Notes under the pieces: generated by a model
Told to the model about the DNA's origin: nothing
What the model saw: the letters and a program-made list of their open reading frames with translations, nothing else
The model's database searches: none
Part shown: piece by piece, positions 37,699-46,457 of the stretch
Numbering within the stretch: the first letter of the stretch is position 1
Layout of the letters: every line of letters starts with the position of its first letter
Source: Methylosarcina fibrata AML-C10
GTDB lineage: Bacteria > Pseudomonadota > Gammaproteobacteria > Methylococcales > Methylomonadaceae
Direction: 5' to 3'
Length of the DNA stretch: 64,000 bases
Assembly: GCF_000372865.1 (NCBI RefSeq)
Contig: NZ_KB889965.1
Span: 331,902-395,901 of the forward strand
Translations under genes and position numbers: made by a program

Positions 37699-38860
37699 TC
37701 GAGCTTTGGGGATCGAGTTCAATCCGGACGCTGACGGCCTGCCACTCGCGCAGGCGGTCGAGCAAGGCATCACAGAGCGGCGTTTCATGGCAGAGGATGA
37801 TCTTCCGATAACGGCCGGGATTCAGATTGTAAATAAAATTATCGATTTTATCCTGATAATTGTCTTCAAAACGGCAAACCGAGGCAATATCGTGGCCCGG
37901 CCGGATCGGCGAGCGCGTCGTGCTTTGCACTTTCACGGGCCACCCCCGTCTTTCGAGCTCCCGTCCCAGAAGATAAGCGGGAGCGTTGCATTCGCCGGTT
38001 CCTAAAACCAGGAGGGGGCGCCGGTCGGCGGGTGAGTTCACCAGGCCGGTCAAAATGGCCATATCGGCCGCTGCCAGCGATACCGGGTGTCTCATGCCCA
38101 GGCGTCCGGGCCAGGCCAACAGGTGTTTCTTGCATTCCCCGTTGCCGGAAGCGTTGACCCGGACGGCATCGCAGGCTGCGTCGGTCCGCTCGTCGAACCG
38201 CAGCAGGCCGTGTCGGATCGCGATCCATTCGAGGTCGACGCCGGCCTCGGCTGCAACCGTAGCGCGGTCGTTCGCATGCGCAAAGTTGACCAGGCTGACG
38301 ATCAGCACTTTGCGCAAACGGGGATTGACTGCCCGATAGGCCTGGATTAGGCGGGAGAAAGTCCGCCCCGTGCTGATTTCATCGTCGATCAGAACCAGCG
38401 TGTCGGCGGCCAGAAAAAGATCCCGTTCCTGCGGGAGAGGCGGATAATACAGAAAAAAGTCGGTCGCGTGGCTGTGTGCTTCATCGAACTCCAGGCGGGG
38501 CAGCCCTTTCAGATGATAGCGCGTCGTCTGCATGAACAGGGCGTTATCGAGTCCTTCGCGGCGGGCGGCTTCGAAGACGCCGTAACCGAGGCCGGTCGCC
38601 GTTTCCGCCATGCCGATCCAGAGCGAACCGCCGGCGATGCCGCTCGCCAGCGCGGACCGGGCCAACGTGCGGTAAGACCAGCTCATCAGCCGGGGGGCAA
38701 CGGGATAATGCTTGCCGAGAATTTTACTGACCAGCAGGAATTTGCGCTTGCTGCCGATTCTGGAAGCGAATCCGAGCAGGCGGCGAATCGGTACGCGGCC
38801 CGGCGTCAGTTCCAGATGCAACGTTCCGGTATCGAGCTCGATCGAGAGTGTTTCAGGCAT
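37667..38860 (-). CDS. Phosphoribosyltransferase with C-terminal TRSP domain
   Basis: A 397-residue protein of two domains. The N-terminal PRTase (about 30-215) has a PRPP-binding loop LVLIDDEISTGRTFSRLI (about 152-169). The C-terminal TRSP domain (about 265-385) contains its name-giving motif TRSPIRPG and a LVLGTGECNAPAYLLG segment. This pairing is specific to Ter-associated biosynthetic operons, where it is predicted to build a nucleotide-like metabolite from PRPP. It follows the ATP-grasp gene after 75 bases and overlaps the HAD gene. Confidence 0.92.
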   Translation of the reverse strand: MPETLSIELDTGTLHLELTPGRVPIRRLLGFASRIGSKRKFLLVSKILGKHYPVAPRLMSWSYRTLARSALASGIAGGSLWIGMAETATGLGYGVFEAARREGLDNALFMQTTRYHLKGLPRLEFDEAHSHATDFFLYYPPLPQERDLFLAADTLVLIDDEISTGRTFSRLIQAYRAVNPRLRKVLIVSLVNFAHANDRATVAAEAGVDLEWIAIRHGLLRFDERTDAACDAVRVNASGNGECKKHLLAWPGRLGMRHPVSLAAADMAILTGLVNSPADRRPLLVLGTGECNAPAYLLGRELERRGWPVKVQSTTRSPIRPGHDIASVCRFEDNYQDKIDNFIYNLNPGRYRKIILCHETPLCDALLDRLREWQAVSVRIELDPQSSNAKLHFFRPG

Positions 38861-38935
38861 GTGGATGCGGTCAGGACAGGCAGGACGGCGTCTTCCGGCG
38901 GGAAACGGGAAGAAGAATTGCTCTCACGGGCTCTC

Positions 38936-39946
38936 CTAGAGTACTACCGGAGTATTGATTTCATTCACTTTGAGGCCGTAATGGATCCGTGCCGGCTCCG
39001 GCGTTTCTCCTTTCAGGGCCTGCAGGGCGATTTGCGCCAGATTGGCGCCCGACAGGCAGGACATGCCGAAGCCGCCGGAAGGCCTGGGATTGATTTCCAA
39101 CAGGCGCGGCCCGTGGACGCCTTCCCTGAACTGGATGTTGAACAGGCCGTTGAGACGGTAATGCGAGGTCAAGCGGCCGACCATGCCGGCAATCGCATCA
39201 TCGTGGTCGATGACCTGGCCGTGCCCTGCCTGCTGCGATTTCTTCCGGGGCACTGCGCACAGCAATTCGCCGTTGCGGCCGGCGCAATCGACGCTCCATT
39301 CCGGTCCTCCCAGATGCTCCATGACCAGGAGTGTGTCGAAATGCGGCGTATCGAGCATGCCCTGGCGCAATTCCTGCAACGGAATCTGATATTCGACGCC
39401 TTTCAAAAGATGAGCAATGCTGGGGCGTTCTTCGTCCAGCACCCGGAAACCCAGGCCGTAGACCGAAACGGCGGGTTTCACGCAAAGCTTTTTGTGCTTT
39501 TTCGACAATTCCGCCACCGCGGCATCGAAGCCGGCCAGATCGTTCACGGCGACGAAATCCATGGTTTCGGCGATCTTCGGGCTGAGGTCGGCGTAAAAAT
39601 CGGCCTTGTTCTGCAATAAGGTCAGCGTGTCGTATTCGGCCACCGACACGACGTCGACGCCCATCGCCCGAAACAGGGCATGATCCCTGGCGATCAGGGC
39701 GGCTTCCTTGCCGGGCCAGAACAGATCGATCCGGTGCTGCCGGCAGAATTCCAGACACCATTCGATGTAATCGACGCCCTTCAACTCGGCCGGTTCGAGA
39801 TAGCTTTCGTCGGCGGCGAGAAAAGCGGTGGCGGTCCCGTGGGTATGGGTGCAGATCAGCGTGACGTCGTCGGCGGACGGGCCCTGTTTCAGTTGCCTGA
39901 GCACGGCGCCGATCGTCGAAAACGTTTTATTGAACCAGATTCTCAT
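38936..39946 (-). CDS. ATP-grasp ligase of the Ter island
   Basis: A 336-residue protein starting MRIWFNKTFSTIGAVL. The ATP-grasp fold shows in KLCVKPAVSVYGLGFRVL (ATP-binding Lys), LLVMEHLGGPEWSVDC, and the Mg-binding RLLEINPRPSGGFGMSC near residue 295. Family enzymes join a carboxylate to an amine or thiol through an acyl phosphate. With the PRTases, HAD and CitE-like proteins it completes the predicted pathway. It begins 4 bases after a TerD gene stop, linking the enzyme set to the TerD proteins. Confidence 0.92.
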   Translation of the reverse strand: MRIWFNKTFSTIGAVLRQLKQGPSADDVTLICTHTHGTATAFLAADESYLEPAELKGVDYIEWCLEFCRQHRIDLFWPGKEAALIARDHALFRAMGVDVVSVAEYDTLTLLQNKADFYADLSPKIAETMDFVAVNDLAGFDAAVAELSKKHKKLCVKPAVSVYGLGFRVLDEERPSIAHLLKGVEYQIPLQELRQGMLDTPHFDTLLVMEHLGGPEWSVDCAGRNGELLCAVPRKKSQQAGHGQVIDHDDAIAGMVGRLTSHYRLNGLFNIQFREGVHGPRLLEINPRPSGGFGMSCLSGANLAQIALQALKGETPEPARIHYGLKVNEINTPVVL

Positions 39947-39950
39947 ACAC

Positions 39951-40547
39951 TTACAGATGCACGATGATTTGCGGCAACAGGCTTTCGATGGTGCGGCCGT
40001 TTCCGTTTTCGCCGATGGCGTGCATTTTCCATTCGTCGTTGTGGCGGTATATTTTCGCCATGATCTGCGCGGTGTGCGGTCCTTGCGCACTCAGGGTGTA
40101 ACGGGCGATTTCCTTGTTGCTGCCGCTGTCGACCAGCCGGCAATAAGCGTTTTCGACGTTGTCGAAGGTCTGGCTGGTAAAGGAATTGACGGTAAAGACC
40201 AGGGCCTTGACCGTGGCGGGAACTTTATTCAAATCGACGATGATCTGTTCGTCGTCGCCGTCGCCTTCGCCGGTCAGGTTGTCGCCGGTATGAACCACGC
40301 TGCCGTCCTTGCTTTTCAATTGCCGGAACCAGACGGTATCGGCCACTTTGTTTTGCGCGTCGAACAAGACGCAGGAGGCGTCCAGATCGATCGAGCCGCT
40401 GCCTCCGCCACCGCCGAACATGCCTTTGAGCAGGCCGCCGCCCGATTTTTTAGCGTCCCAGCCGAGGCCCATGATGACCTTGCTTAAAGAACCGCCGGCT
40501 TCCTTGGCCAGCGATATTTTTTGACCTTTCTGTAAATTGATGCCCAT
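39951..40547 (-). CDS. TerD-family protein with glycine-rich insertion
   Basis: A 198-residue TerD-fold protein. The common start MGINLQKGQKISLAKE is followed by LSKVIMGLGWDAKKSG and a Gly-rich loop (GMFGGGGGSGS) absent from the two other TerD copies. Ca2+-binding motifs are kept (IDLDASCVLFD; GDNLTGEGDGDDEQI). The C-terminal part is more divergent (MAKIYRHNDEWKMHAIGENG) than in classic TerD, closer to TerZ/TerX-type members. A ribosome site GAGG precedes it. It immediately precedes the ATP-grasp gene. Confidence 0.93.
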   Translation of the reverse strand: MGINLQKGQKISLAKEAGGSLSKVIMGLGWDAKKSGGGLLKGMFGGGGGSGSIDLDASCVLFDAQNKVADTVWFRQLKSKDGSVVHTGDNLTGEGDGDDEQIIVDLNKVPATVKALVFTVNSFTSQTFDNVENAYCRLVDSGSNKEIARYTLSAQGPHTAQIMAKIYRHNDEWKMHAIGENGNGRTIESLLPQIIVHL

Positions 40548-40826
40548 TTCAGCTACCTCGGTTTATTATTTTTATAGGGGGTATTTTTTACCAATGGATT
40601 CGATTCATCGTCCGTCCGTTCCTTGAATTCGGTGCCGCCGCCGTTTTTCAAGGTCTTGCAAATTCTCGGGACGAGAGACGCTCTTTAGATAACCGATTGG
40701 ATAAAAGGCCCCGGCTTTAGTTTCTTTCCGGCGGCGGAAAAGCGCCGTGCCGGCGATAACCGCATCGGTTCACCCGAAGCGGTATGATCACGCTATCGCC
40801 GCGATCCTTTTCCAGGCCGGATGAGC

Positions 40827-41405
40827 TTATCCGACGTTGACGCCGTAAGAAGCCGCCAAAGGCCCAAGGCCTCCGGCAAATCCCTGGCCTACCGCCTTGA
40901 ATTTCCAGTCCGCGCCGACCCTATAGATCTCGCCGAAAATCATCGCGGTTTCGATGGAAGCGTCCTCGCTTAAATCGTAACGGGCGATTTCCTGTCCGCC
41001 TTGTTCGTTGACGATCCGGATATAGGCGCGGCTGACCTGGCCGAAATTTTGCTTGCGCGCCTCGGCGTCGTGAATGGTGACGGCAAAAATGACTTTGTCC
41101 AGATCCGCCGGAATTTTGCCTAATTCGACCTTGATGCATTCGTCGTCGCCTTCGCCGGCGCCGGTCAGATTGTCGCCGGCATGCTGGACCGCGCCGTCCG
41201 CGACCGATTTGTTGTTATAGAAGCAAAAATCGTTATCCGAACGCACTTTTCCGTCCAGTTTGACCAGAAATGCGCTGGCGTCCAGATCGAATGCGGCGCC
41301 GTCGGTAACACGCGCATCCCAGCCGAGGCCCACCACGATTTTATTCAAGCCCGGGGCTTCCTTGCTCAGATTGACGTTGCCGCCTTTGCTTAATGATATT
41401 GCCAT
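40827..41405 (-). CDS. terD: TerD-family Ca2+-binding stress protein
   Basis: A 192-residue protein of classic TerD/TerE form: [62 protein letters not shown], and [20 protein letters not shown]. The two Ca2+ sites are complete. TerD proteins bind calcium and are needed for tellurite, phage and colicin resistance in plasmid systems. AGGAGA precedes the ATG. About 280 bases lie between it and the downstream TerD gene, so it may have an independent end or promoter. Confidence 0.95.
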   Translation of the reverse strand: MAISLSKGGNVNLSKEAPGLNKIVVGLGWDARVTDGAAFDLDASAFLVKLDGKVRSDNDFCFYNNKSVADGAVQHAGDNLTGAGEGDDECIKVELGKIPADLDKVIFAVTIHDAEARKQNFGQVSRAYIRIVNEQGGQEIARYDLSEDASIETAMIFGEIYRVGADWKFKAVGQGFAGGLGPLAASYGVNVG

Positions 41406-41447
41406 ATGAATCTCCTGTTGATGTTGTTGTTTGAATGGACCCGGAGA

Positions 41448-41466
41448 AAATCGTTCGGAACGATTT
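41448..41466. promoter_or_regulatory. Dyad upstream of the second terD gene
   Basis: AAATCGTT-CGG-AACGATTT is a perfect 8+3+8 inverted repeat about 43 bases before the ATG of the second TerD gene. A further dyad, GCATGAAC-G-GTTCATGC, lies at 41572-41588. Both could be operators; neither is matched to a known regulator. Confidence 0.35.
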
Positions 41467-41693
41467 CAACCGCAGGCGTATGGTTATCGGAAACTTTAAT
41501 AGTAACGGATCGGTGATGTTTTATCGAGGCCGGAGGCAGAGGCAAATACTGCAATATGTCGTTTTGTTCTGGCATGAACGGTTCATGCACTGTCCGACCT
41601 TGCTTCGGGCGAGGGCAGGGGGGCGTGCCGCCGCAGCGCCCGGCCGCTCGGAAACCGTATTTGAAAGGAAAGATTGGACGGCAATTTCCCGGG

Positions 41694-42269
41694 TTAAACA
41701 TGGACCCCGTATTGGCGGGCCAAAGCCGCCAGTCCGCCGGCATAGCCCTGGCCTACCGCTCTGAACTTCCATTCGCCGCCGTGCCGGTAAATCTCTCCGA
41801 AAATCATCGCGGTCTCGACGGAGGCGTCTTCGCTTAAATCGTAACGGGCGACTTCGTTATTGGAATCCTTGTTGACGATTCTGACGAATGCCCTGGCAAC
41901 CTGACCGAAATTCTGTTTGCGGGCGTCGGCTTCATGAATCGTGACGGTGAAAACGATGCGCTGGACGTCGGGAGGCACTTTATCGAGCAGCACGATGATC
42001 GTCTCGTCGTCGCCTTCGCCGGCGCCGGTCCGGTTATCGCCGGCGTGTTCGACGGAACCGCAGGTCGACCGGATCTGGTTGTAGAAAATAAAGTCGCTGT
42101 CGGACCGGACCTTGCCGTCTTCCTTAACCATAAACGCGCTGGCATCCAGGTCAAAATCGGCGCCATCGGTCGCCCGGGTATCCCAGCCGAGGCCGACGAT
42201 GACGTTTTTCAGGGTCGGATCTGTCTTGGACAGGCTGATATTGCCGCCTTTGCTTAAAGAAATCCCCAT
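41694..42269 (-). CDS. terD: TerD-family Ca2+-binding stress protein, first gene of the Ter island
   Basis: A 191-residue paralogue of the next gene ([85 protein letters not shown]). All Ca2+ ligands are present. A very strong ribosome site (TTGGAGGTTAA) lies upstream. It is the first gene of the unit, so the region above it should hold the main promoter, where a perfect 8-bp dyad lies at 42329-42347. Confidence 0.95.
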   Translation of the reverse strand: MGISLSKGGNISLSKTDPTLKNVIVGLGWDTRATDGADFDLDASAFMVKEDGKVRSDSDFIFYNQIRSTCGSVEHAGDNRTGAGEGDDETIIVLLDKVPPDVQRIVFTVTIHEADARKQNFGQVARAFVRIVNKDSNNEVARYDLSEDASVETAMIFGEIYRHGGEWKFRAVGQGYAGGLAALARQYGVHV

Positions 42270-42571
42270 GATTTAACCTCCAAGTAATTTTTTGTTTGCA
42301 ACAAAATCGGTTTTATCAACTTTCCGGCGTTAACTGAAACAGTTAACAAGAATAGAAGATTAATATGATAAAACAATGAATTCCGTTTTTGTTAAATTTC
42401 CTGGGCACGGACTAAAAGAATAGCATAACCGCAAACCGGGAGATTGCCTAGAGTCGGCCAACGGCAGAGAGCTCTTCCGGAATGCGCGGGTATCGAAGAG
42501 CATTGCAGGCTTTCGGAGCCGGTTGCCGGAGCGCTGTCCCTTGTCGTTTTCTGCATACCGGTCCCGAAAGT
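42270..42571. other. Control region of the Ter island
   Basis: About 300 bases between the first terD gene and the convergently oriented end of the upstream minus-strand gene. AT-rich near terD, it carries the dyad listed separately and short TTAT/TATTAAT strings that could serve as promoter elements on the minus strand. No gene is seen. Confidence 0.45.
42329..42347. promoter_or_regulatory. Candidate operator of the Ter island
   Basis: GTTAACTG-AAA-CAGTTAAC, a perfect 8+3+8 inverted repeat 60 bases before the ATG of the first terD gene, in the AT-rich zone where the promoter should lie. Size and symmetry fit a dimeric repressor or activator site. The regulator is unknown. Confidence 0.45.
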
Positions 42572-43735
42572 TCAAAACCGGATGCCCTTGCCGTCGTCCC
42601 GGTCCGTCCGAGACGGAAGCTTTCCCACCGGGCCTGCCGCCGGCTCCGATCGTTCCTGCCGCCCGGCGATCAGCATTCGGCCCAGCCGGCGCAGGCCTTC
42701 CGAGGAGATTTCCAGACCGAAAGGCCGGCCCAGATTTTCCAGTTCGTAAATGACGTCGGTCGCCGCGATAAAAGTCATATACCGCAAACCCTGAATTTCG
42801 GGCAGTTGTCTGGCCAGCGTTTTGAGTTCCGGAGCGAGGCGCTGCCAAGTCTGGGTAAAAAATACCCGCACCGGATCTTCGCCGCCGGTTTTCCGATCCT
42901 GCAAACCGGCCTGGAAAGCGCTTCGGGATTCCAGCAGAATTTCGGTCAGGGCGTCGCGCAGTTCCGGGGAATCGGTTTCGAGGGAGGCCTGTTCGACGGC
43001 CTTGGTCAGAAATTCGTCCCACGGCTGCCAGGCGGCCTGCCATTGTTGCTGTTCGGCCGGAGTAAAAGGCGCGGTCGGCCCGGAAGCCGCCGGTTTGATC
43101 GGAGCATCGAACGTGAATTGCACGGCGATGCTCTCGTCTTTCGCGTCGACCCCGGCAAATTTCAGGGTGTCGATCATCTGCTTGATTTCGGCTTCATTGT
43201 CTTTCGGTAAAAAATAGGCCGCATTGCGTTCGATGTCTCGGCGGGATTGCAGCAGATCGATCTTCAGACTGCCGAGCCTCGGCTCCACGAAGCGCGTAAT
43301 CAAATCCTGGAGCTTGTCGATGGTTAATTGCCGGCCTTGTGGATCGTAGGCGCTGGCTTGGGTCACCGGAAAGCTCAGGGCGGTCCGGTCCGGGTTGAGC
43401 GTGGGTTTCTGCCAGGTTTCCAGAACGCCGCTCCATTCCAGGACGGTCAGGCATTGACCGCCCATGCCGGTGCCGAATCGGGTCCGTACCTGATTCAACA
43501 GGCGTATCTGGCCGTTTTTGCCGTCGATTCGGGGATCGGAGAGCTTGAGATAACTGCATCCGGACCGGTCTTTCCATAAGTCGGCCGTCTGCCCGGGACC
43601 GGTGTAAAGCTGACTGACCAGTCCGTTTTTGATCAGGCTGTAGTCGACTTGCAAGGGAAGATGGAATGTTTCGGCCGGAGCGGACCCGGCAAACAGGGCG
43701 GCAAAACCGATGACGATCGGAAGCAGTCTTTTCAT
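42572..43735 (-). CDS. Secreted protein of unknown function
   Basis: A 387-residue protein with a clear Sec signal peptide (MKRLLPIVIGFAALFAGSAPA, cleavage before ETFHL). The mature part begins with a beta-rich region (HLPLQVDYSLIKNGL) like periplasmic proteins and contains one Cys-rich point (GCSYLKLSD; GGQCLTVLEW) that might form a disulfide. The C-terminal half is helical. I recognise no named family or catalytic motif. It lies upstream of the Ter control region in the same direction but 300 bases away, so co-transcription is unlikely. Confidence 0.8.
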   Translation of the reverse strand: MKRLLPIVIGFAALFAGSAPAETFHLPLQVDYSLIKNGLVSQLYTGPGQTADLWKDRSGCSYLKLSDPRIDGKNGQIRLLNQVRTRFGTGMGGQCLTVLEWSGVLETWQKPTLNPDRTALSFPVTQASAYDPQGRQLTIDKLQDLITRFVEPRLGSLKIDLLQSRRDIERNAAYFLPKDNEAEIKQMIDTLKFAGVDAKDESIAVQFTFDAPIKPAASGPTAPFTPAEQQQWQAAWQPWDEFLTKAVEQASLETDSPELRDALTEILLESRSAFQAGLQDRKTGGEDPVRVFFTQTWQRLAPELKTLARQLPEIQGLRYMTFIAATDVIYELENLGRPFGLEISSEGLRRLGRMLIAGRQERSEPAAGPVGKLPSRTDRDDGKGIRF

Positions 43736-44061
43736 AAACGGTATTTTACGGAAAATGCGATGGATTTTTAGCTTATCACAATTCAGGCCGGTTTCTTCCG
43801 AAGAAACCGTCTTTGACTTTTAAGGCGGTTCCGCAAACTTTCCCAATTCCCGGTTTTAATCCGGGCTTTGGAAAGCACACCGGCGCTTTTTGTTTTTTTA
43901 ACATGAATACAGCCATTTGTGAATATAATGGGCGCGGGGGCATTGCCGCCTTGCGCGGACGGAACAAAATGGTAACGATCGTCTCGGGTTTGAGGAACAC
44001 TCCGCCCGAAACCGAATGTTTTTGTCACATACAGTAAAGTTAAAATAAGGAAGGGGAGTCA
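43736..44061. other. Divergent intergenic region
   Basis: About 325 bases between two divergent genes, both encoding exported proteins. A perfect TATAAT lies at 43924-43929, about 135 bases before the plus-strand gene, with only a weak match for a -35 element at non-ideal spacing. Short frames of 74-81 codons on both strands have no ribosome sites and are not accepted. Confidence 0.4.
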
Positions 44062-44481
44062 ATGATAAATCCACGATTACGCGCCATGTTTTTGATCATC
44101 TGCCTGTCGGGTTTGACGGCGGCGGAAGCGACCGAGCACCACAGCGGCCACGGCGGCGGGCAGATGGGCGGAGGCGGCAGCCGGAGTGCCTGTCTGAAAG
44201 CCCGGCTGGAAAAATTTTTACCGGCGCCTCTGGCGACCGTTGCGCCGGGCTCGCCTTTTTCGTTTTATGCTTTCAACGTCGACAATCCCGAACAGATTTC
44301 GGTCACCGTCAAGAAAATTCCGGTGGAAATCAGCACGGAATACAAGGAGCCGTTTTTTGTGGTCAGAGGCAAGCTGCCCGAGTCCCTGACCAATACGGCC
44401 GCCCGGATCGACATCAAGGTGAAGGCCAAATCGCCCCATTGCGAAGCCGAAAAGGGATGGCTGGTCAAGATTGCCGAATAA
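44062..44481 (+). CDS. Small exported protein, His/Gly-rich N-terminus
   Basis: A 139-residue protein with signal peptide (MINPRLRAMFLIICLSGLTAAEA). The mature start is His/Gly-rich (TEHHSGHGGGQMGGGG), followed by a compact beta-sandwich-like domain with two cysteines (SACLKAR; SPHCEAEKGW) that could form a disulfide. GGGGAG precedes the ATG. A metal-binding or protective periplasmic role is possible; no family is recognised. A weak hairpin (44493-44517) followed by GATCGTTTTT may terminate it. Confidence 0.75.
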   Translation: MINPRLRAMFLIICLSGLTAAEATEHHSGHGGGQMGGGGSRSACLKARLEKFLPAPLATVAPGSPFSFYAFNVDNPEQISVTVKKIPVEISTEYKEPFFVVRGKLPESLTNTAARIDIKVKAKSPHCEAEKGWLVKIAE

Positions 44482-44622
44482 GTACCGAACTTTGTTCCGG
44501 CGGAAGGAGCGGGAACAGATCGTTTTTCCTTTGGGCAACGGGCGCTTGAAACAGGGATTGCAAGCCGTGCCGGATTCCGCGAATGAAATCATTTTTCACC
44601 TGTCAAGCTGCGTTAAATCACG

Positions 44623-45417
44623 ATGATGGAAAGTAATACTCTATATAAATGCGCCGCCTATTGCCTTGCGCAAAAGTTCGATATTACCTCGCTGTCGACG
44701 TCGCTTTCGGATTCGGCCTTGATCAGAATCATCAAAGGGGCTCTGATGATCGAAGAGGAGGATTCGCTGTCGATCATCATGGCCTACGGCGTGGTCGTCC
44801 ACTGGAACGCCAGCAAACCCAAGGAAGAAAAGCTGCATCAACTGCTGCTGAAACATGCCGAAGGGCCTTTGCCCAATGCGGAGGAAGAGCACTTTACCTT
44901 TACCCTCGGCTGTCCGACCACCCGCATCATCGAGGACCATATCGAAATCGAATCGGCCGATCCCATCCTGTTATTTTCGCTGTCCCAGGGCATGGCGCAA
45001 TCGATCAAGCTGGCTTCGTTCGAAACCCATGCCCTGACGACAATCCAGAATACCGGCTATATCCCGAAATCCCTGGCCGAAACCGGAAAAATCGGGCTGA
45101 ACCGCGGAGACATCGCAAAGATTCGCGGTCAACTGTTTTTGACCAAGAGCGACATCATCCTCAATTTCGATTTGCTGGATAAACCCGAGTTTTTCTGGGA
45201 ATATCCCGAATACGAAGAGTATTACGGCATCGCGGCCAAATATCTTGAAATCGCGCCCCGCACCGAGGTGCTGGCCAAGAAGCTGGAAACGATTCACGAG
45301 TTGTTCGAAATGCTGGCGGACGAGCAGAAGCATCGGCATTCGTCGCGATTGGAATGGATCATCATCTGGCTGATCGCCCTGGAAATCGCCATGACGGTCT
45401 TCGATAAAATTTATTGA
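44623..45417 (+). CDS. RMD1/YagE (DUF155) family protein
   Basis: A 264-residue protein with the family's acidic strings: IIKGALMIEEEDSLSIIMAYGVVVHW (about 35), a conserved ESADPILLFSLSQGMAQS, AKIRGQLFLTKSDIILNFDLLDKPEFFWEYPE (about 170), and a C-terminal membrane anchor (LEWIIIWLIALEIAMTVF). In yeast the relatives Rmd1 and Rmd8 are involved in sporulation and pH response; the bacterial role is unknown. The gene starts about 140 bases after the small exported protein and ends 42 bases before rlmJ. Confidence 0.9.
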   Translation: MMESNTLYKCAAYCLAQKFDITSLSTSLSDSALIRIIKGALMIEEEDSLSIIMAYGVVVHWNASKPKEEKLHQLLLKHAEGPLPNAEEEHFTFTLGCPTTRIIEDHIEIESADPILLFSLSQGMAQSIKLASFETHALTTIQNTGYIPKSLAETGKIGLNRGDIAKIRGQLFLTKSDIILNFDLLDKPEFFWEYPEYEEYYGIAAKYLEIAPRTEVLAKKLETIHELFEMLADEQKHRHSSRLEWIIIWLIALEIAMTVFDKIY

Positions 45418-45459
45418 GAAGTTCCGCCTTTTCTTTCGCCATTTATTCTCTATTGCTTC

Positions 45460-46302
45460 ATGCTCAGCTACCGGCACGCCTTTCATGCGGGAAATTTTGC
45501 CGATGTTCTCAAACATCTGGTGCTCATCGAAATTCTCGACCATCTGAAAAAAAAGGACAAACCGTTTTGTTATATCGACACGCACGCCGGCCCCGGCGAG
45601 TATGCGCTGACCGGGGAGTTTGCGCTGAAAAACCGGGAATTCGACAACGGCATAGGGAAACTCTGGCTGCGCGAGGATCTGCCGTCGAGCGTGAGGTCTT
45701 ACGTCGACGTGGTCAGAGCTTTCAACGGCTCGGGTCGTTTGAAGCGCTATCCCGGTTCTCCTTCGATTGCAAGGCAACTGCTGAGGCGCAACGATCGTCT
45801 GTTTTTATACGAACTGCATGCCACCGAAATCAGGCAGCTCGTCGCCTTGTTCGCGCACGACCGGCGCGCCCAAGTGCTCCATGCGGACGGCCTTCGGGAC
45901 AGCCTGGGCGTCCTGCCTCCCGCCCAGCATCGCGCGCTGGTGCTGATCGATCCTTCTTATGAGATCAAGACGGACTATTCACAGGTTGTGGCAACGCTGG
46001 TGAAAATGCACCAGCGGTTTGCGACCGGAACCTATGCCTTGTGGTATCCGGTCATCGAACGCAGCCGTAATCACCGCCTGGAACGGGCCGTCGAGGGCAG
46101 CGGCATCAAAAACGTGCAGTTGTTCGAGCTGGGCATCGGCCCCGACAGCCACGGCCTGGGCATGACCGCCGGCGGCATGATCGTGGTCAATCCGCCCTGG
46201 ACGCTCAAAGAGACGATGAAGCAATGTCTGCCGTGGCTTGCCGAGGTTTTAGCCGGGACCGGCGAAGGCCATTGCCGGATGCAAACGCTGGTTGGTGAGT
46301 AA
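45460..46302 (+). CDS. rlmJ: 23S rRNA (adenine-2030-N6)-methyltransferase
   Basis: A 280-residue enzyme with the RlmJ hallmark start MLSYRHAFHAGNFADVLKH. The SAM site is IDTHAGPGEYAL, and the catalytic N6-adenine motif is DPSYE (ALVLIDPSYEIK, about 165). It methylates A2030 of 23S rRNA. The C-terminal GMIVVNPPWTL is also typical. Length is as in E. coli RlmJ (280). No clear ribosome site is seen, but the start is fixed by conservation. Confidence 0.97.
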   Translation: MLSYRHAFHAGNFADVLKHLVLIEILDHLKKKDKPFCYIDTHAGPGEYALTGEFALKNREFDNGIGKLWLREDLPSSVRSYVDVVRAFNGSGRLKRYPGSPSIARQLLRRNDRLFLYELHATEIRQLVALFAHDRRAQVLHADGLRDSLGVLPPAQHRALVLIDPSYEIKTDYSQVVATLVKMHQRFATGTYALWYPVIERSRNHRLERAVEGSGIKNVQLFELGIGPDSHGLGMTAGGMIVVNPPWTLKETMKQCLPWLAEVLAGTGEGHCRMQTLVGE

Positions 46303-46457
46303 CGTTCAATAAGTTACAGCCGGCGGCCGACGCCTGAGCGCTCATTGATTCGGCCGAAACGATGGATTGGTCTCCAGTTGGCCGCCATTTCCAAGTATAA
46401 TGCTAAGGATCATCTCCGATTGTCATTATCTTTAGCTTTCTGCCTGCTGTGAGTCGA

